Shown one piece after another: positions 1 to 7,477 of a stretch of 17,764 bases of DNA. The notes beneath the pieces were generated by a model. It was not told the origin of the DNA and ran no database searches. It saw only the letters and a list, made by a program, of their open reading frames with translations. The stretch comes from an uncultured Clostridia bacterium (GTDB taxonomy: Bacteria; Bacillota; Clostridia; TANB77; CAG-508): NCBI GenBank assembly GCA_947623615.1, contig CANQHH010000008.1:1-17764 (forward strand), read 5' to 3'. The translations under genes and the position numbers were made by a program. Each line of letters begins with the position of its first letter. Within the stretch, counting starts at the first letter, position 1.

Positions 1-39
1 GAAGCTGCTAAAGAAATAATAGAACAATTATCAAAATAA
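1..39 (+). CDS. C-terminal end of an unidentified gene (partial)
   Basis: Reading frame 1 is open from the window edge and encodes EAAKEIIEQLSK followed by TAA at 37-39. The short stretch is helical and Lys/Glu-rich, as at the end of many cytoplasmic proteins, and two hairpins follow it directly. That fits the 3' end of a plus-strand transcript, but twelve residues are too few to identify a family. Another chance open frame cannot be fully excluded. Confidence 0.5.
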   Translation, partial: EAAKEIIEQLSK

Positions 40-49
40 TAAGAACCCT

Positions 50-82
50 ACCCACCATCACAATCAAAGATTGTGGGTGGGT
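50..82. repeat. Imperfect inverted repeat / RNA hairpin
   Basis: Arms 50-56 (ACCCACC) and 76-82 (GGTGGGT) pair. C59 pairs with G75 across a 2-nt bulge, and 60-65 (ACAATC) pairs with 69-74 (GATTGT) around an AAA loop. This makes a GC-rich stem of about 14 bp in a very AT-rich context. No T-tract follows on either strand, so alone it is not a normal intrinsic terminator. It may stabilise the 3' end of the upstream transcript. Confidence 0.6.
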
Positions 83-108
83 GCCCAGGAACCTTGTTGT
101 TTCACAAT

Positions 109-138
109 AAAAGGGGCTGTAAAAAGTCCCTTTTATTT
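109..138. terminator. Bidirectional intrinsic terminator
   Basis: AAAAGGGGCT (109-118) pairs with AGTCCCTTTT (125-134), ten pairs with one G-T wobble, around the loop GTAAAA. The A-run and T-run flanks give a U-rich tail on both strands. It would stop the plus-strand gene ending at 39 and the minus-strand gene whose stop codon (133-135) lies inside the right arm. Confidence 0.75.
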
Positions 139-1206
139 CAGTTCAACTCTAGCAGTTAAAATATCTTTTAATCGTTTTATTAAATTAGCAATTTTTCCGG
201 TATTAACAACAGCAATTGAAGTATTGTTAATGATGCTTTCATATTTATCATCTAAATCTATCATTTTATTTATATAATAATTATTAAAATTAGAATAATC
301 ATCTGTTATACCGATATAATTTTTGTAATTATATAATTTTAATCTGTATGCATCTATATCAGCAGTAGTATATATTTTATTAAATTGAGTATTAAAATAT
401 GAGGTATAAATTAAATCTTGTGTTTCAAAGTAGTATTCTTTTAATTTTTCCTTACATTTTGAAATTTTACTAGCTACCTTTTGAGCTTTCATTCCTTCGC
501 AAGAATCTTCTAATAATTTTTGGTTTAATTTTATAATTTTTTCTTCAATATTCATTATTTTATCTAAATTATTTTGAACTTTTAATAATGCATTAAGACC
601 ACATAAATTAGAAAATGTTTCTTTAAATAAATCTGTTCCATAAAATGTACTATCAAATAGGCAATCTTCACCTGTTACATAAGCCATTTGTTCAACAAGA
701 TTACATAGTATAGGATAATATGTTGGACTATTAGTAGATAAAGAAATGCCATAATATTTTACTAATTCATGCTCTTGTTCAAGAGCTTTAGATGCCATAA
801 GTTGGACAGCACCTTCATTAAGTGCCATTCCGCATATTTTTAGGTCACCAAAATCACATAACCCTAATTTAATAAGATTACCTTTTTTGTTTTTTATTTC
901 TTGCAAATAATGAATAAATTCATGCATTGCAAATTTTTCTAATTCATCAACAGAAACTCCAGCCTTGAAATAGATTGATGAGTTTTTATAAAAATAATTT
1001 GCCTCTGCTAAACCTTCAGGCATGTGAGCTATATACATTGGAATTCTAGATAAAGCAATAAAAAGATTTTGAAATATAAAATTTTGTTCTGGAAATGCTT
1101 TACATATTTTTTCTGCAACATCATGTGCTAAGGTATTTGAACTTAAAGTATCAAGTGTTCCAACAACCTCTATTCCTGCTTTTTTTAACTCTGATTCAAT
1201 ACTCAT
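133..1206 (-). CDS. Putative HExxH zinc-metalloprotease-like protein
   Basis: 357 aa, no signal peptide or membrane segment seen, so probably cytoplasmic. Residues 95-99 read HEFIH, a full HExxH zinc-binding motif. About 30 residues later comes NEGAVQLM (Glu131), a spacing and context like the third zinc ligand of gluzincin-type peptidases. The second half (about 200-357) is helical and Lys/Asn-rich, coiled-coil-like, without a recognisable domain. The start is the ATG at 1204-1206, preceded at good spacing by AAGGAG (complement of about 1217-1223). A TATAAT -10 lies upstream. The gene is monocistronic and ends in a terminator. The metalloprotease call rests only on the motif and its spacing; the substrate is unknown, and a non-catalytic role such as in a toxin or phage-derived protein is possible. 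Confidence 0.7.
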   Translation of the reverse strand: MSIESELKKAGIEVVGTLDTLSSNTLAHDVAEKICKAFPEQNFIFQNLFIALSRIPMYIAHMPEGLAEANYFYKNSSIYFKAGVSVDELEKFAMHEFIHYLQEIKNKKGNLIKLGLCDFGDLKICGMALNEGAVQLMASKALEQEHELVKYYGISLSTNSPTYYPILCNLVEQMAYVTGEDCLFDSTFYGTDLFKETFSNLCGLNALLKVQNNLDKIMNIEEKIIKLNQKLLEDSCEGMKAQKVASKISKCKEKLKEYYFETQDLIYTSYFNTQFNKIYTTADIDAYRLKLYNYKNYIGITDDYSNFNNYYINKMIDLDDKYESIINNTSIAVVNTGKIANLIKRLKDILTARVELK

Positions 1207-1214
1207 TATATATA

Positions 1215-1247
1215 TTTCTCCTTAGTAATTCATATAAACACATTATA
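1215..1247 (-). promoter_or_regulatory. -10 element and RBS of the metalloprotease-like gene
   Basis: On the minus strand a perfect TATAAT is the complement of 1242-1247, and AAGGAGAAA is the complement of 1215-1223. At 17 bp the -35 position reads TGTCAT, a poor match to TTGACA, so the promoter is plausible but weak. Confidence 0.45.
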
Positions 1248-1353
1248 CAACAAAATATTTGATAATGACATTACAATAATATTACTTTTATATTACGAAA
1301 ATATTACAAGTGGAATTAAGCTGTTATTGATTAACAGATGGGTTAGTATTTAA

Positions 1354-1620
1354 AGTTGTCAAGTCAACAAATGGAGATATTATTATTTGAAATCAGATAC
1401 AGTTCCAGACGGAAATATAAGTTTTGAAAGGATATTTCCAGATTCTCTAACAGAGTACTAAATTTCAGAAGAAATAAACATTACAAAAAGTAAAAGAGTA
1501 CGAAGGATTTTACTAGATGCTTGTGCAGAAACAAAATTATCTGATATAGCTGTTGCTAAAGAAACATTAAGGGAAGGACTAGAAGTACAAGAAAAAGACT
1601 ATAAAGGAAAAGAAATATAA
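1354..1620 (+). pseudogene. Broken unknown gene, upstream member of a decayed pair
   Basis: One frame carries a protein-like sequence from 1354 (after TAA at 1351-1353) to TAA at 1618-1620, interrupted by a single in-frame TAA at 1459-1461. Upstream of the nonsense codon it reads like SDTVPDGNISFERIFPDSL; downstream it continues as a charged helical segment with RRILLDACAETKLSDIA. There is no plausible start and no full-length frame, so this looks like the 3' part of a dead gene. Its end abuts the next remnant in a way typical of translationally coupled genes, the best argument that it was once coding. The family is not recognised. Confidence 0.5.
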
Positions 1621-1880
1621 ATATAAAAACTAAAGAAGTATATTCAGAGGTATATCAAGTTTTAAATTTATTAGGAGATGACTATATAAATAAATTGCCG
1701 GATAGCTTAATTAATATGATAAGAGAAAAGTATAATCCAGATAACATTTTTAAAAATCACACACAAGAAACAAAACAGAAAAGTCAAAATGTTATAAATG
1801 AAACTGCAATAACACCATATAAAAAATCAGTATTCGTAAAAATAATAGATAAACTAAAAATTGTTTTTCATATAAAATAA
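1617..1880 (+). pseudogene. Small gene remnant with a lost start codon
   Basis: A frame of 87 codons plus stop begins with ATA at 1617-1619 where ATG is expected: AAAGGA ends 8 nt upstream at ideal SD spacing. It encodes NIKTKEVYSEVYQVLNLLG, then KLPDSLINMIREKYNP, and ends with a basic tail (SVFVKIIDKLKIVF). From memory, proteins of this look (EVY...LLG..YI.KLP...) are common small hypothetical proteins in gut Clostridia and usually have a longer middle part. If so, this copy also has an internal deletion; that comparison is unverified. The first in-frame alternative start is TTG at 1695 (61 aa) with no SD at usable distance. Expression from ATA or TTG is possible but unlikely. Confidence 0.5.
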
Positions 1881-1907
1881 TGAAAAATTCCTATAAATTA
1901 TAAAGAA

Positions 1908-1935
1908 AAAAGCACTCATTATGAGTGCTTTTCTT
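1908..1935. terminator. Bidirectional terminator between the remnant and leuS
   Basis: AGCACTCAT (1911-1919) pairs with ATGAGTGCT (1921-1929), with AAAA before and TTTTCTTT after, so both directions get a U-rich tail. It serves leuS on the minus strand and the remnant on the plus strand. Confidence 0.85.
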
Positions 1936-4358
1936 TACTTTACAACTATGTTATATATTTTATTAGGGATATAAATTTCTTTAACAATATTTTTTCCCTC
2001 TAATTGTTTTTGAATCACAGAATTTTGATGAACAATATCCTTTACAGTTGATTCAGGACTGTTAAGTGCAATAGAAATGGTTGCTTTAAGTTTTCCATTT
2101 ATTTGAATTGGTATTTCTATTTCATCATCAATAGTTTTGCTTTCATCAAATGTTGGCCAAGGTGTATCTGCAATGGTAGTGTCAGACAATTTGCTATATA
2201 ATTCCTCAGTTATATGAGGGGCAAATGGGTTTAGTAATTGTAAAAGAACTTTAAATTCAGCTTTATTTATTTCTTTTTCTCTGTAGAATTCATTTACCAT
2301 ACTCATAAAAGTGCTAATAGCAGTATTAAATTTCATTTCTTCAATATCAGACGATACCTTTTTTATTGCTTTATGCATCATTTTTTCAAATTTAGGTGAG
2401 AAACTGTCGCCGTCTTTTAGCATATCTTGTAAATTCCATACACGATCTAAAAATTTACCACAACCGCGTATGCTTTCCATAGACCAAGAAGCAGTTTGAT
2501 CAAATGGTCCCATAAACATTTCATAAATACGGAATGTATCTGCTCCAAATTCGTCTATAATTTCATCTGGATTTATTACATTACCTTTTGATTTTGACAT
2601 TTTTTCGCCGTTACTTCCTAAAATCATACCATGAGAAGTACGTTTATGATATGGTTCTTTAGTTGGAACAACACCAATATCGTATAAAAACTTATGCCAA
2701 AATCTTGAATATAGAAGATGTAGTGTAGTATGCTCCATACCACCATTATACCAGTCTACTTGATTCCAGTAATTTAAAGCTTCTTTTGATGCTAATTCGT
2801 TTGTGTTATGTGGATCCATATATCGTAAGTAATACCAAGAAGAACCAGCCCATTGAGGCATAGTATCTGTCTCTCTTTTTGCTTTTCCACCACAATGAGG
2901 ACAAGTTGTATTAATCCATTCTTCTTGTTTTGCAAGAGGTGATTCACCATTTTCACCAGGTTCATAATCTTTAATGTCTGGCAAAATAAGAGGTAATTCA
3001 TCTTCTGGAATAGAAACCCATCCACATTTCTCGCAGTATACCATTGGTATTGGTTCACCCCAGTAACGTTGTCTTGAAAATACCCAGTCACGTAATTTGT
3101 AGTTAACTTTACTTTCACCAATTCCTTTTTCTTGTAAATATTCTATAATTTTCTTTTTAGCTTCTTTTACAGTTAATCCGTTTAAAAAATCAGAGTTTAT
3201 TAAAATACCATCCTCAACATCAGTAAAGGCTTCTTGACTAATATCGATAGTAGAATCTGCATTTTTGGGACTAACAACCTGAACCATAGGAATATCAAAT
3301 TTTTTTGCAAATTCAAAATCTCTGGTGTCATGAGCAGGGACAGCCATAATGCTACCTGTACCATAGCTAATTAATACATAATCAGATACCCAAATAGGTA
3401 TTTTTTTGTTGTTTACAGGATTTATAGCCATTAAACCTTTTATTTCAACTCCTGTTTTTTCTTTATTTAATTCAGAACGTTCAAAATCTGATTTTAAACT
3501 AGCTTTTTGTTTATAATCTTCAACATCAGCTAAATTTGTGATTTTGTCAGAATATTTATTTATTAAAGGATGTTCTGGAGCAATAACCATGTAAGTAGCA
3601 CCAAATAGGGTATCAGGTCTGGTTGTGTATACAATAAGTTCATCTTGTAAACCGTCTAATTTGAATTTTACTTCAGCACCTTCGCTTCTGCCAATCCAGT
3701 TTTTTTGCTGTGCTTTAATCTTATCAAGATAATCCAAATCATCTAAATCATCAATAAGTCTTTGAGCGTATTCAGTTATTTTCAACATCCATTGACTTTT
3801 TTCTTTTTGTACAACAGGACTGCCACAACGTTCACAAACTCCATTTACAACTTCCTCGTTTGCTAAACCTACTTTACATCCTGTACAAAAATTAATAGGC
3901 ATAGTAGCTTTATATGCTAATCCTTTTTTGAATAATTGAATAAATATCCATTGAGTCCATTTATAATATTCTGGATCAGTTGTATTTATTTCTCTAGACC
4001 AATCGAATGAAAAGCCTACAGATTTTAGTTGTGATTTAAAGTGTTCTATATTTTTTTCGGTTGTAATTTTGGGATGAATATGATTTTTTATTGCATAGTT
4101 TTCGGCAGGAAGACCAAAAGCATCAAAACCAATAGGAAATAATACGTTATATCCATCCATTCTTTTTTTTCTGGCAATAACATCTAAAGCAGTATAACTT
4201 CTTGGATGTCCAACATGTAATCCTTGACCAGAAGGATAAGGGAATTCTATTAATCCATACCATTTTTTCATAGTATAATCATCTTTTGCAAAAAATGTTC
4301 CTTCACTATACCATTTATTCTGCCATTTTTTTTCAATTTCTTTAAAATTATATGCCAT
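1935..4358 (-). CDS. leuS: Leucyl-tRNA synthetase
   Basis: Class I LeuRS, 807 aa, the usual bacterial length; it charges tRNA(Leu) with leucine in the cytoplasm. In order: the HIGH-type motif HVGH (48-51, after FPYPSGQGL); a zinc-ribbon with CxxC pairs at about 158/161 and 175/178; the CP1 editing domain with TTRPDT (about 245-250) and a later GTGSIMAVPAHDTRDF segment that clears mischarged products; a second Cys cluster (CEKCG, CPHCG); and KMSKS at about 586-590. A C-terminal anticodon-binding region follows. The chosen ATG (4356-4358) has AAAGGA 8 nt upstream. An in-frame ATG 14 codons earlier lies upstream of the predicted transcription start, so it is rejected. No frameshift or missing catalytic motif. 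Monocistronic. Confidence 0.98.
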   Translation of the reverse strand: MAYNFKEIEKKWQNKWYSEGTFFAKDDYTMKKWYGLIEFPYPSGQGLHVGHPRSYTALDVIARKKRMDGYNVLFPIGFDAFGLPAENYAIKNHIHPKITTEKNIEHFKSQLKSVGFSFDWSREINTTDPEYYKWTQWIFIQLFKKGLAYKATMPINFCTGCKVGLANEEVVNGVCERCGSPVVQKEKSQWMLKITEYAQRLIDDLDDLDYLDKIKAQQKNWIGRSEGAEVKFKLDGLQDELIVYTTRPDTLFGATYMVIAPEHPLINKYSDKITNLADVEDYKQKASLKSDFERSELNKEKTGVEIKGLMAINPVNNKKIPIWVSDYVLISYGTGSIMAVPAHDTRDFEFAKKFDIPMVQVVSPKNADSTIDISQEAFTDVEDGILINSDFLNGLTVKEAKKKIIEYLQEKGIGESKVNYKLRDWVFSRQRYWGEPIPMVYCEKCGWVSIPEDELPLILPDIKDYEPGENGESPLAKQEEWINTTCPHCGGKAKRETDTMPQWAGSSWYYLRYMDPHNTNELASKEALNYWNQVDWYNGGMEHTTLHLLYSRFWHKFLYDIGVVPTKEPYHKRTSHGMILGSNGEKMSKSKGNVINPDEIIDEFGADTFRIYEMFMGPFDQTASWSMESIRGCGKFLDRVWNLQDMLKDGDSFSPKFEKMMHKAIKKVSSDIEEMKFNTAISTFMSMVNEFYREKEINKAEFKVLLQLLNPFAPHITEELYSKLSDTTIADTPWPTFDESKTIDDEIEIPIQINGKLKATISIALNSPESTVKDIVHQNSVIQKQLEGKNIVKEIYIPNKIYNIVVK

Positions 4359-4388
4359 AATATCAGTCCTTTCGTTTTTAATGTAAGT

Positions 4389-4417
4389 ATTATACACCAT
4401 TTTAATAGAAAAATGAA
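4389..4417 (-). promoter_or_regulatory. Predicted leuS promoter, short leader
   Basis: The minus strand has TATAAT (complement of 4389-4394), with TTCATT 17 bp upstream as a weak -35. The implied leader is only about 24 nt, which leaves no room for a T-box leucine riboswitch. Confidence 0.5.
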
Positions 4418-4447
4418 GAGAAAATTACATAAAATTAAAGAAAAGAA

Positions 4448-4481
4448 CTCTATTATTAGAAAAAAATATCTAATAACAGAG
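4448..4481 (-). terminator. Intrinsic terminator of the 4491-4856 gene
   Basis: Arms 4448-4460 and 4469-4481 pair over 13 positions with one mismatch. On the minus strand the stem is followed by GTTCTTTTCTTT. It lies 10 nt past the stop of the upstream gene and separates it from leuS. Confidence 0.8.
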
Positions 4482-4490
4482 CCCTATGAA

Positions 4491-4856
4491 TTATTTGAGG
4501 GATAATGTAATACTGAAACAGCTTAAATCAGCATCAATAAATACTTTATATCCTTCAAATGAATTGAACCTTTCAAGCATGCTCATAACTGTGCTTGGAA
4601 AGTCATCTTTCTTAACGTATGCAGGATAATATACAGCCCATGGAGAGAAAATCATTACATCTTCATAGAAGTCAAATTCAACTTCATAGGTGAGAGTACC
4701 TGGCGACACGTTATAAATAGATGTGCTCAATTGACCAATAAGCCAGTTGAACAGCCGTTTCTCTTCGAGTTCTGCAAATGAACTTTTTGTTTTTAGCCGT
4801 TCATTAGCGTACTCTTTGAGTAGGTTTGCTGATAAAGAATAACTATCTTTATCCAT
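4491..4856 (-). CDS. Small protein of unknown function (121 aa)
   Basis: Not a family I recognise. The protein has no signal peptide or membrane segment. An N-terminal helical third (about 10-45, with ERLKTKSSFAELEEKRLF) is followed by a probable beta pair (LTYEVEFDF, VMIFSPWAVYY), a helix (FPSTVMSMLERF) and two final strands (YKVFIDAD, SCFSITLSL). An alpha-beta-beta-alpha-beta-beta layout is my inference. The start has a very strong SD, AAAGGAGG, 7 nt before ATG. Codon use is visibly less AT-rich than in leuS or adhE, with CGN arginine codons that are rare elsewhere here. It diverges from the 318-aa gene at 5037 and has its own promoter and terminator. Its layout and promoter resemble those of the gene at 7478-7831. 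Confidence 0.75.
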   Translation of the reverse strand: MDKDSYSLSANLLKEYANERLKTKSSFAELEEKRLFNWLIGQLSTSIYNVSPGTLTYEVEFDFYEDVMIFSPWAVYYPAYVKKDDFPSTVMSMLERFNSFEGYKVFIDADLSCFSITLSLK

Positions 4857-4908
4857 TGGTTTTCCTCCTTTATTAAAAAAGAAAGCAATAACGTATAATT
4901 AGACTTCT

Positions 4909-4914
4909 ATTATA
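4909..4914 (-). promoter_or_regulatory. Extended -10 of the 4491-4856 gene
   Basis: The minus strand reads ATGTGATATAAT, with TATAAT the complement of 4909-4914 and the TGn extension in place. The -35 is weak (TGGATT at 17 bp). The same ATGTGATATAAT occurs upstream of the gene at 7478. Confidence 0.6.
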
Positions 4915-4925
4915 TCACATAAATT

Positions 4926-4938
4926 CTGGAAAATCCAG
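4926..4938. promoter_or_regulatory. Short inverted repeat between divergent promoters
   Basis: CTGGA (4926-4930) and TCCAG (4934-4938) flank AAA. It lies between the two divergent promoters and overlaps the -35 position of the minus-strand one, where an operator would be expected. Five-bp arms occur by chance often, so this is weak. Confidence 0.25.
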
Positions 4939-4953
4939 TAAAAATAAAAAATA

Positions 4954-4982
4954 TTGCAAAATATGGAAATTCGTGGTATAAT
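4954..4982 (+). promoter_or_regulatory. Promoter of the 318-aa gene
   Basis: TTGCAA (4954-4959), a 17-bp spacer and TATAAT (4977-4982), preceded by TGG (extended -10). Initiation would fall near 4989, giving a leader of about 48 nt. Confidence 0.8.
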
Positions 4983-5036
4983 GTCGGCAGTATAGGGTGT
5001 TTTTAAATGTAACTAATAACATGAGAAAGGAGAAAG

Positions 5037-5993
5037 ATGGAAGTTAACGTTACAGTAAAAGTTGAAACTACAGAAATTGCTGAAAAATTAATTCGGGCAT
5101 TTTTGGAGGATTTAGACGAGAATAGTAAAATGGAGATTAAAGGCAAAGAATTTAATATCTCCATGGTCTATGAAAATGATGCTATTCCAGTACACATTGT
5201 TGAAGTGCTGAAAGAGTGTCAGGAAGTTAATTTTTATTCTCAGCCAAAAAAAGGTAAAACAACATTGAAAAATGTTGTAAAAGAAAAAAAGGATGGTGAG
5301 TACGGCTACAATAAAATAAAGGAATTTGTAAACAGCTCAGATTCGTACAGCGAGTTTAAAGAAAAAATTATTGACTGGATAAATTTTGGCAGATATAAAA
5401 GTTTTTTTGAGTCAATAATTTATTCTGCCGAACAGTGTATGCAGTATCAAGAGAAAATCAATTGGAAGAATATTCCTGAAAGAATGGAGAGGTACACAGA
5501 ATGGGAAAGAATTGTATGTGCTAAAATCATACGTGAAAGGTTTGAAGTATTTAATGCTAAAATGCCAATTCTTACATTTGTTCAAACAATTGTAGGTTAT
5601 ATGGATAATGAGTTTAATCATTATGAAGAAGATCCTGTTGATGTTAAGAAAGAAGAATTTGTAAGAGTAGAAAAAACAGAGAAACCGGAGGAGACTAGAA
5701 AAAATACAATTGAAGATACAGAACATGCAATATTATATAATTTGATTGAAGATGTTCCAAAAAACTATTCAAAAGATGATAAGATTAAATATTTATTATC
5801 GAAAATGGGTTGGAATGAAAGTGAAAATCCAGAAATTTGGAGTGTTGTAAAGCAAATGGTAGATGAGCAGGAGGTAAGTCCGAGAGAGAAAATTATTGTT
5901 TCTCGGTTAGTAAATTCGTATATGGAAAAAGAGGGAGATAACGCAAAGATAAAAACAGACTTTTTTATTGCAGTAGTAAAAGAAATGTTATAG
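5037..5993 (+). CDS. Protein of unknown function (318 aa)
   Basis: I do not recognise the family. The N-terminus (EVNVTVKVETTEIAEKLIRAF) looks like a beta strand then a helix, a pattern I associate loosely with small phage or plasmid proteins; this is only an impression. The middle (about 85-200) is charged and helical with several Trp and aromatic residues. A Lys/Glu-rich linker around 205-228 separates it from a C-terminal helical domain (about 229-318). No membrane segment, signal peptide or catalytic motif is visible. The start at 5037 has AAAGGAG just upstream at short spacing (about 4 nt). Composition is somewhat less AT-rich than neighbouring housekeeping genes. Own promoter and terminator, divergent from the 121-aa gene. 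Confidence 0.75.
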   Translation: MEVNVTVKVETTEIAEKLIRAFLEDLDENSKMEIKGKEFNISMVYENDAIPVHIVEVLKECQEVNFYSQPKKGKTTLKNVVKEKKDGEYGYNKIKEFVNSSDSYSEFKEKIIDWINFGRYKSFFESIIYSAEQCMQYQEKINWKNIPERMERYTEWERIVCAKIIRERFEVFNAKMPILTFVQTIVGYMDNEFNHYEEDPVDVKKEEFVRVEKTEKPEETRKNTIEDTEHAILYNLIEDVPKNYSKDDKIKYLLSKMGWNESENPEIWSVVKQMVDEQEVSPREKIIVSRLVNSYMEKEGDNAKIKTDFFIAVVKEML

Positions 5994-6000
5994 TTATAGT

Positions 6001-6029
6001 AGCCCTCTAGAAATTTCTGGAGGGCTTTA
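6001..6029 (+). terminator. Intrinsic terminator of the 318-aa gene
   Basis: AGCCCTC (6001-6007) pairs with GAGGGCT (6020-6026). The inner T-G and AGAAA/TTTCT pairs nearly close the loop. The following T-run is short (TTTAG), so termination may be partial. Confidence 0.7.
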
Positions 6030-6044
6030 GAAACAATAGGTAAA

Positions 6045-6073
6045 TTGAAAAATACAAAAGATGTAATTCTAAA
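6045..6073 (+). promoter_or_regulatory. Possible promoter of the 437-aa gene
   Basis: TTGAAA (6045-6050), 17 bp, TCTAAA (6068-6073). A perfect TATAAT at 6081-6086 is closer to the gene, but it would start transcription inside the coding sequence and put the SD outside the message. Confidence 0.35.
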
Positions 6074-6100
6074 TAATTTATATAATAAGGGATGATAAAA

Positions 6101-7414
6101 ATGAATAATTCAAAAAAAGAAGAGATAAAAGGATTAATAAAAGAGGGGTTTGAATTAGAATTAATATCTTTTGAATTAGATATACCACTAAGTGAAATTC
6201 AAGAAATAAAAGAAGAGATTATTAATAAAGAGAATGCTGAAAAAAATGATAAAAAGCATTATTTTAAAATGCAAAATTTAAGACAAAGATATTTTAGATT
6301 ATTTTATGGTGATGATAGAGTTTCAAAAGAAACTGAAACATTATCTGCCAAAGATTTGAAAATTATAGATGATACGATGAAAAAGATAGAACAAAAAATA
6401 GAAGAGATGAAAGGAAAGTCAAAGGAAGAGAAAAGAGAAATAGCAAGAAATATATTATCTGATATAAAAATAATAAAGAAATATCAGTTAAACATTGAAC
6501 AAGCTGAAAAAATGATAAGTTTAATAAGCTCGACCGATTTACAAAAATTGAACAGGAGCGAAGGGGATAAGCTTGATATACGTATAAAAGAAGCAAATGA
6601 GGAAATGCTAAGAAATTATGTGAAAGCTATTGATATTGAACAAAGTCAGACTGATAGTATAGAGAGATTAAATGAATTAAAAGATAAAATAAGAGCAAGT
6701 AGAGAAGATGAGGTAATTGTTGGAGCATTAAGAGTGAAAATAAATAATAAAATTATTAAATTACAGCAACAAGAAGCTCGAGATAAAATTAGAAACAATA
6801 TACCAGAGAGAATAAAAGAAATTATAGAAAAGTTGGTAGAGGGTTCACTTATTAATATAGATGAAGCACAAGATATAATATCTCAAGAGGCAACAAAAAT
6901 GGGGAAAAGCAATGGCAAATTTGCATTAACAGAAAAACAACAAAGAGTGAGAATTTTAAACCAAATAAAAACAGCTATAATGGAAAATACAGAAAAATAT
7001 CATATAATAGAGCCAGAAACTACAATATTGCAAATGCAACAATTAGAAGGAATAAATATAGAACAAGCGATAAAAGTTATCATAATAAATTTGATAAATT
7101 CAAAAGATTTTGAAAGAGCAAAAAATGTGTTAAATGACTTTTCTAAAGATAGAATAGATATAAAAAATCAAAGAGAAATAATAAATTTGAGAGCTAGAGT
7201 TAGAAATGCAGAAATAGCTGAATTTGTTTTAAAAGGAATATATATGAATGCAACTAAACAAGAAGAAAAAGAGTTTTATGAACTTATAGAAAGTGGATTG
7301 AAAAGAGGAAGAGTAGAAATGAGTTCAGTATTTTTAGGAAAAAGTAAAGATGGAACTAGAAATATTACTTTAGCAGATATATGGACAAATCAAAAACAAA
7401 GAACTTTACGTTAA
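6101..7414 (+). CDS. Helical protein with HTH-like N-terminus, unknown function (437 aa)
   Basis: No confident family assignment. Residues about 4-35 (EEIKGLIKEGFELELISFEL then DIPLSEIQEIK) have the size and pattern of a small helix-turn-helix, as found at the ends of DNA-binding or phage packaging proteins. The rest is almost all helix, rich in Lys, Glu and Ile, with coiled-coil-like stretches at about 80-130 and 190-240. Near the C-terminus is a less helical patch (SSVFLGKSKDGTRNITLADIW). The start at 6101 is chosen because AAGGG lies 9 nt upstream; the in-frame ATG at 6092 directly follows the SD. Codon use is host-like (AGA, AAA), unlike its neighbours on both sides. The next gene's promoter overlaps its 3' end. 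Confidence 0.7.
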   Translation: MNNSKKEEIKGLIKEGFELELISFELDIPLSEIQEIKEEIINKENAEKNDKKHYFKMQNLRQRYFRLFYGDDRVSKETETLSAKDLKIIDDTMKKIEQKIEEMKGKSKEEKREIARNILSDIKIIKKYQLNIEQAEKMISLISSTDLQKLNRSEGDKLDIRIKEANEEMLRNYVKAIDIEQSQTDSIERLNELKDKIRASREDEVIVGALRVKINNKIIKLQQQEARDKIRNNIPERIKEIIEKLVEGSLINIDEAQDIISQEATKMGKSNGKFALTEKQQRVRILNQIKTAIMENTEKYHIIEPETTILQMQQLEGINIEQAIKVIIINLINSKDFERAKNVLNDFSKDRIDIKNQREIINLRARVRNAEIAEFVLKGIYMNATKQEEKEFYELIESGLKRGRVEMSSVFLGKSKDGTRNITLADIWTNQKQRTLR

Positions 7415-7433
7415 CAAAAAAATGTGATATAAT
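7405..7433 (+). promoter_or_regulatory. Promoter of the 117-aa gene
   Basis: TTTACG (7405-7410), 17 bp, TATAAT (7428-7433) with a TGA extension. The -35 lies within the last codons of the upstream gene. The core ATGTGATATAAT is identical to that of the 121-aa gene. Confidence 0.7.
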
Positions 7434-7444
7434 ATACGCGTATA
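7433..7444. promoter_or_regulatory. 12-bp perfect palindrome at the transcription start
   Basis: TATACGCGTATA is perfectly self-complementary and overlaps the last base of the -10 and the likely +1 of the 117-aa gene. The CGCG core stands out in this AT-rich DNA. It may be a repressor operator; no matching regulator is evident. Confidence 0.4.
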
Positions 7445-7477
7445 AGTTGTATCTTGAATCTGAAAGGAAGGAATTTA

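Noticed and set aside
1207..1353. Additional gene or RNA in the interval before the remnant
   Set aside because: Only the minus-strand promoter region and a 6-bp hairpin (CTGTTA/TAACAG at 1321-1337) are visible; no convincing frame, tRNA or conserved RNA shape.
2792..3121. 109-codon open frame on the minus strand inside leuS
   Set aside because: It is in a different frame of the intact leuS gene on the same strand; there is no independent SD and leuS is continuous, so there is no frameshift.
4359..4400. Longer N-terminus for LeuRS starting at the ATG at 4398-4400
   Set aside because: No SD precedes it, the family does not need the extra 14 residues, and it lies upstream of the predicted transcription start.
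4926..4938. Firm operator for the divergent 121-aa and 318-aa genes
   Set aside because: The repeat has only 5-bp arms, so chance is a good explanation; kept as a low-confidence feature only.
6081..6086. TATAAT as the -10 of the 437-aa gene
   Set aside because: It would start transcription after the SD, at or near the start codon, producing a leaderless message while a good SD is present; TTGAAA/TCTAAA upstream fits better.
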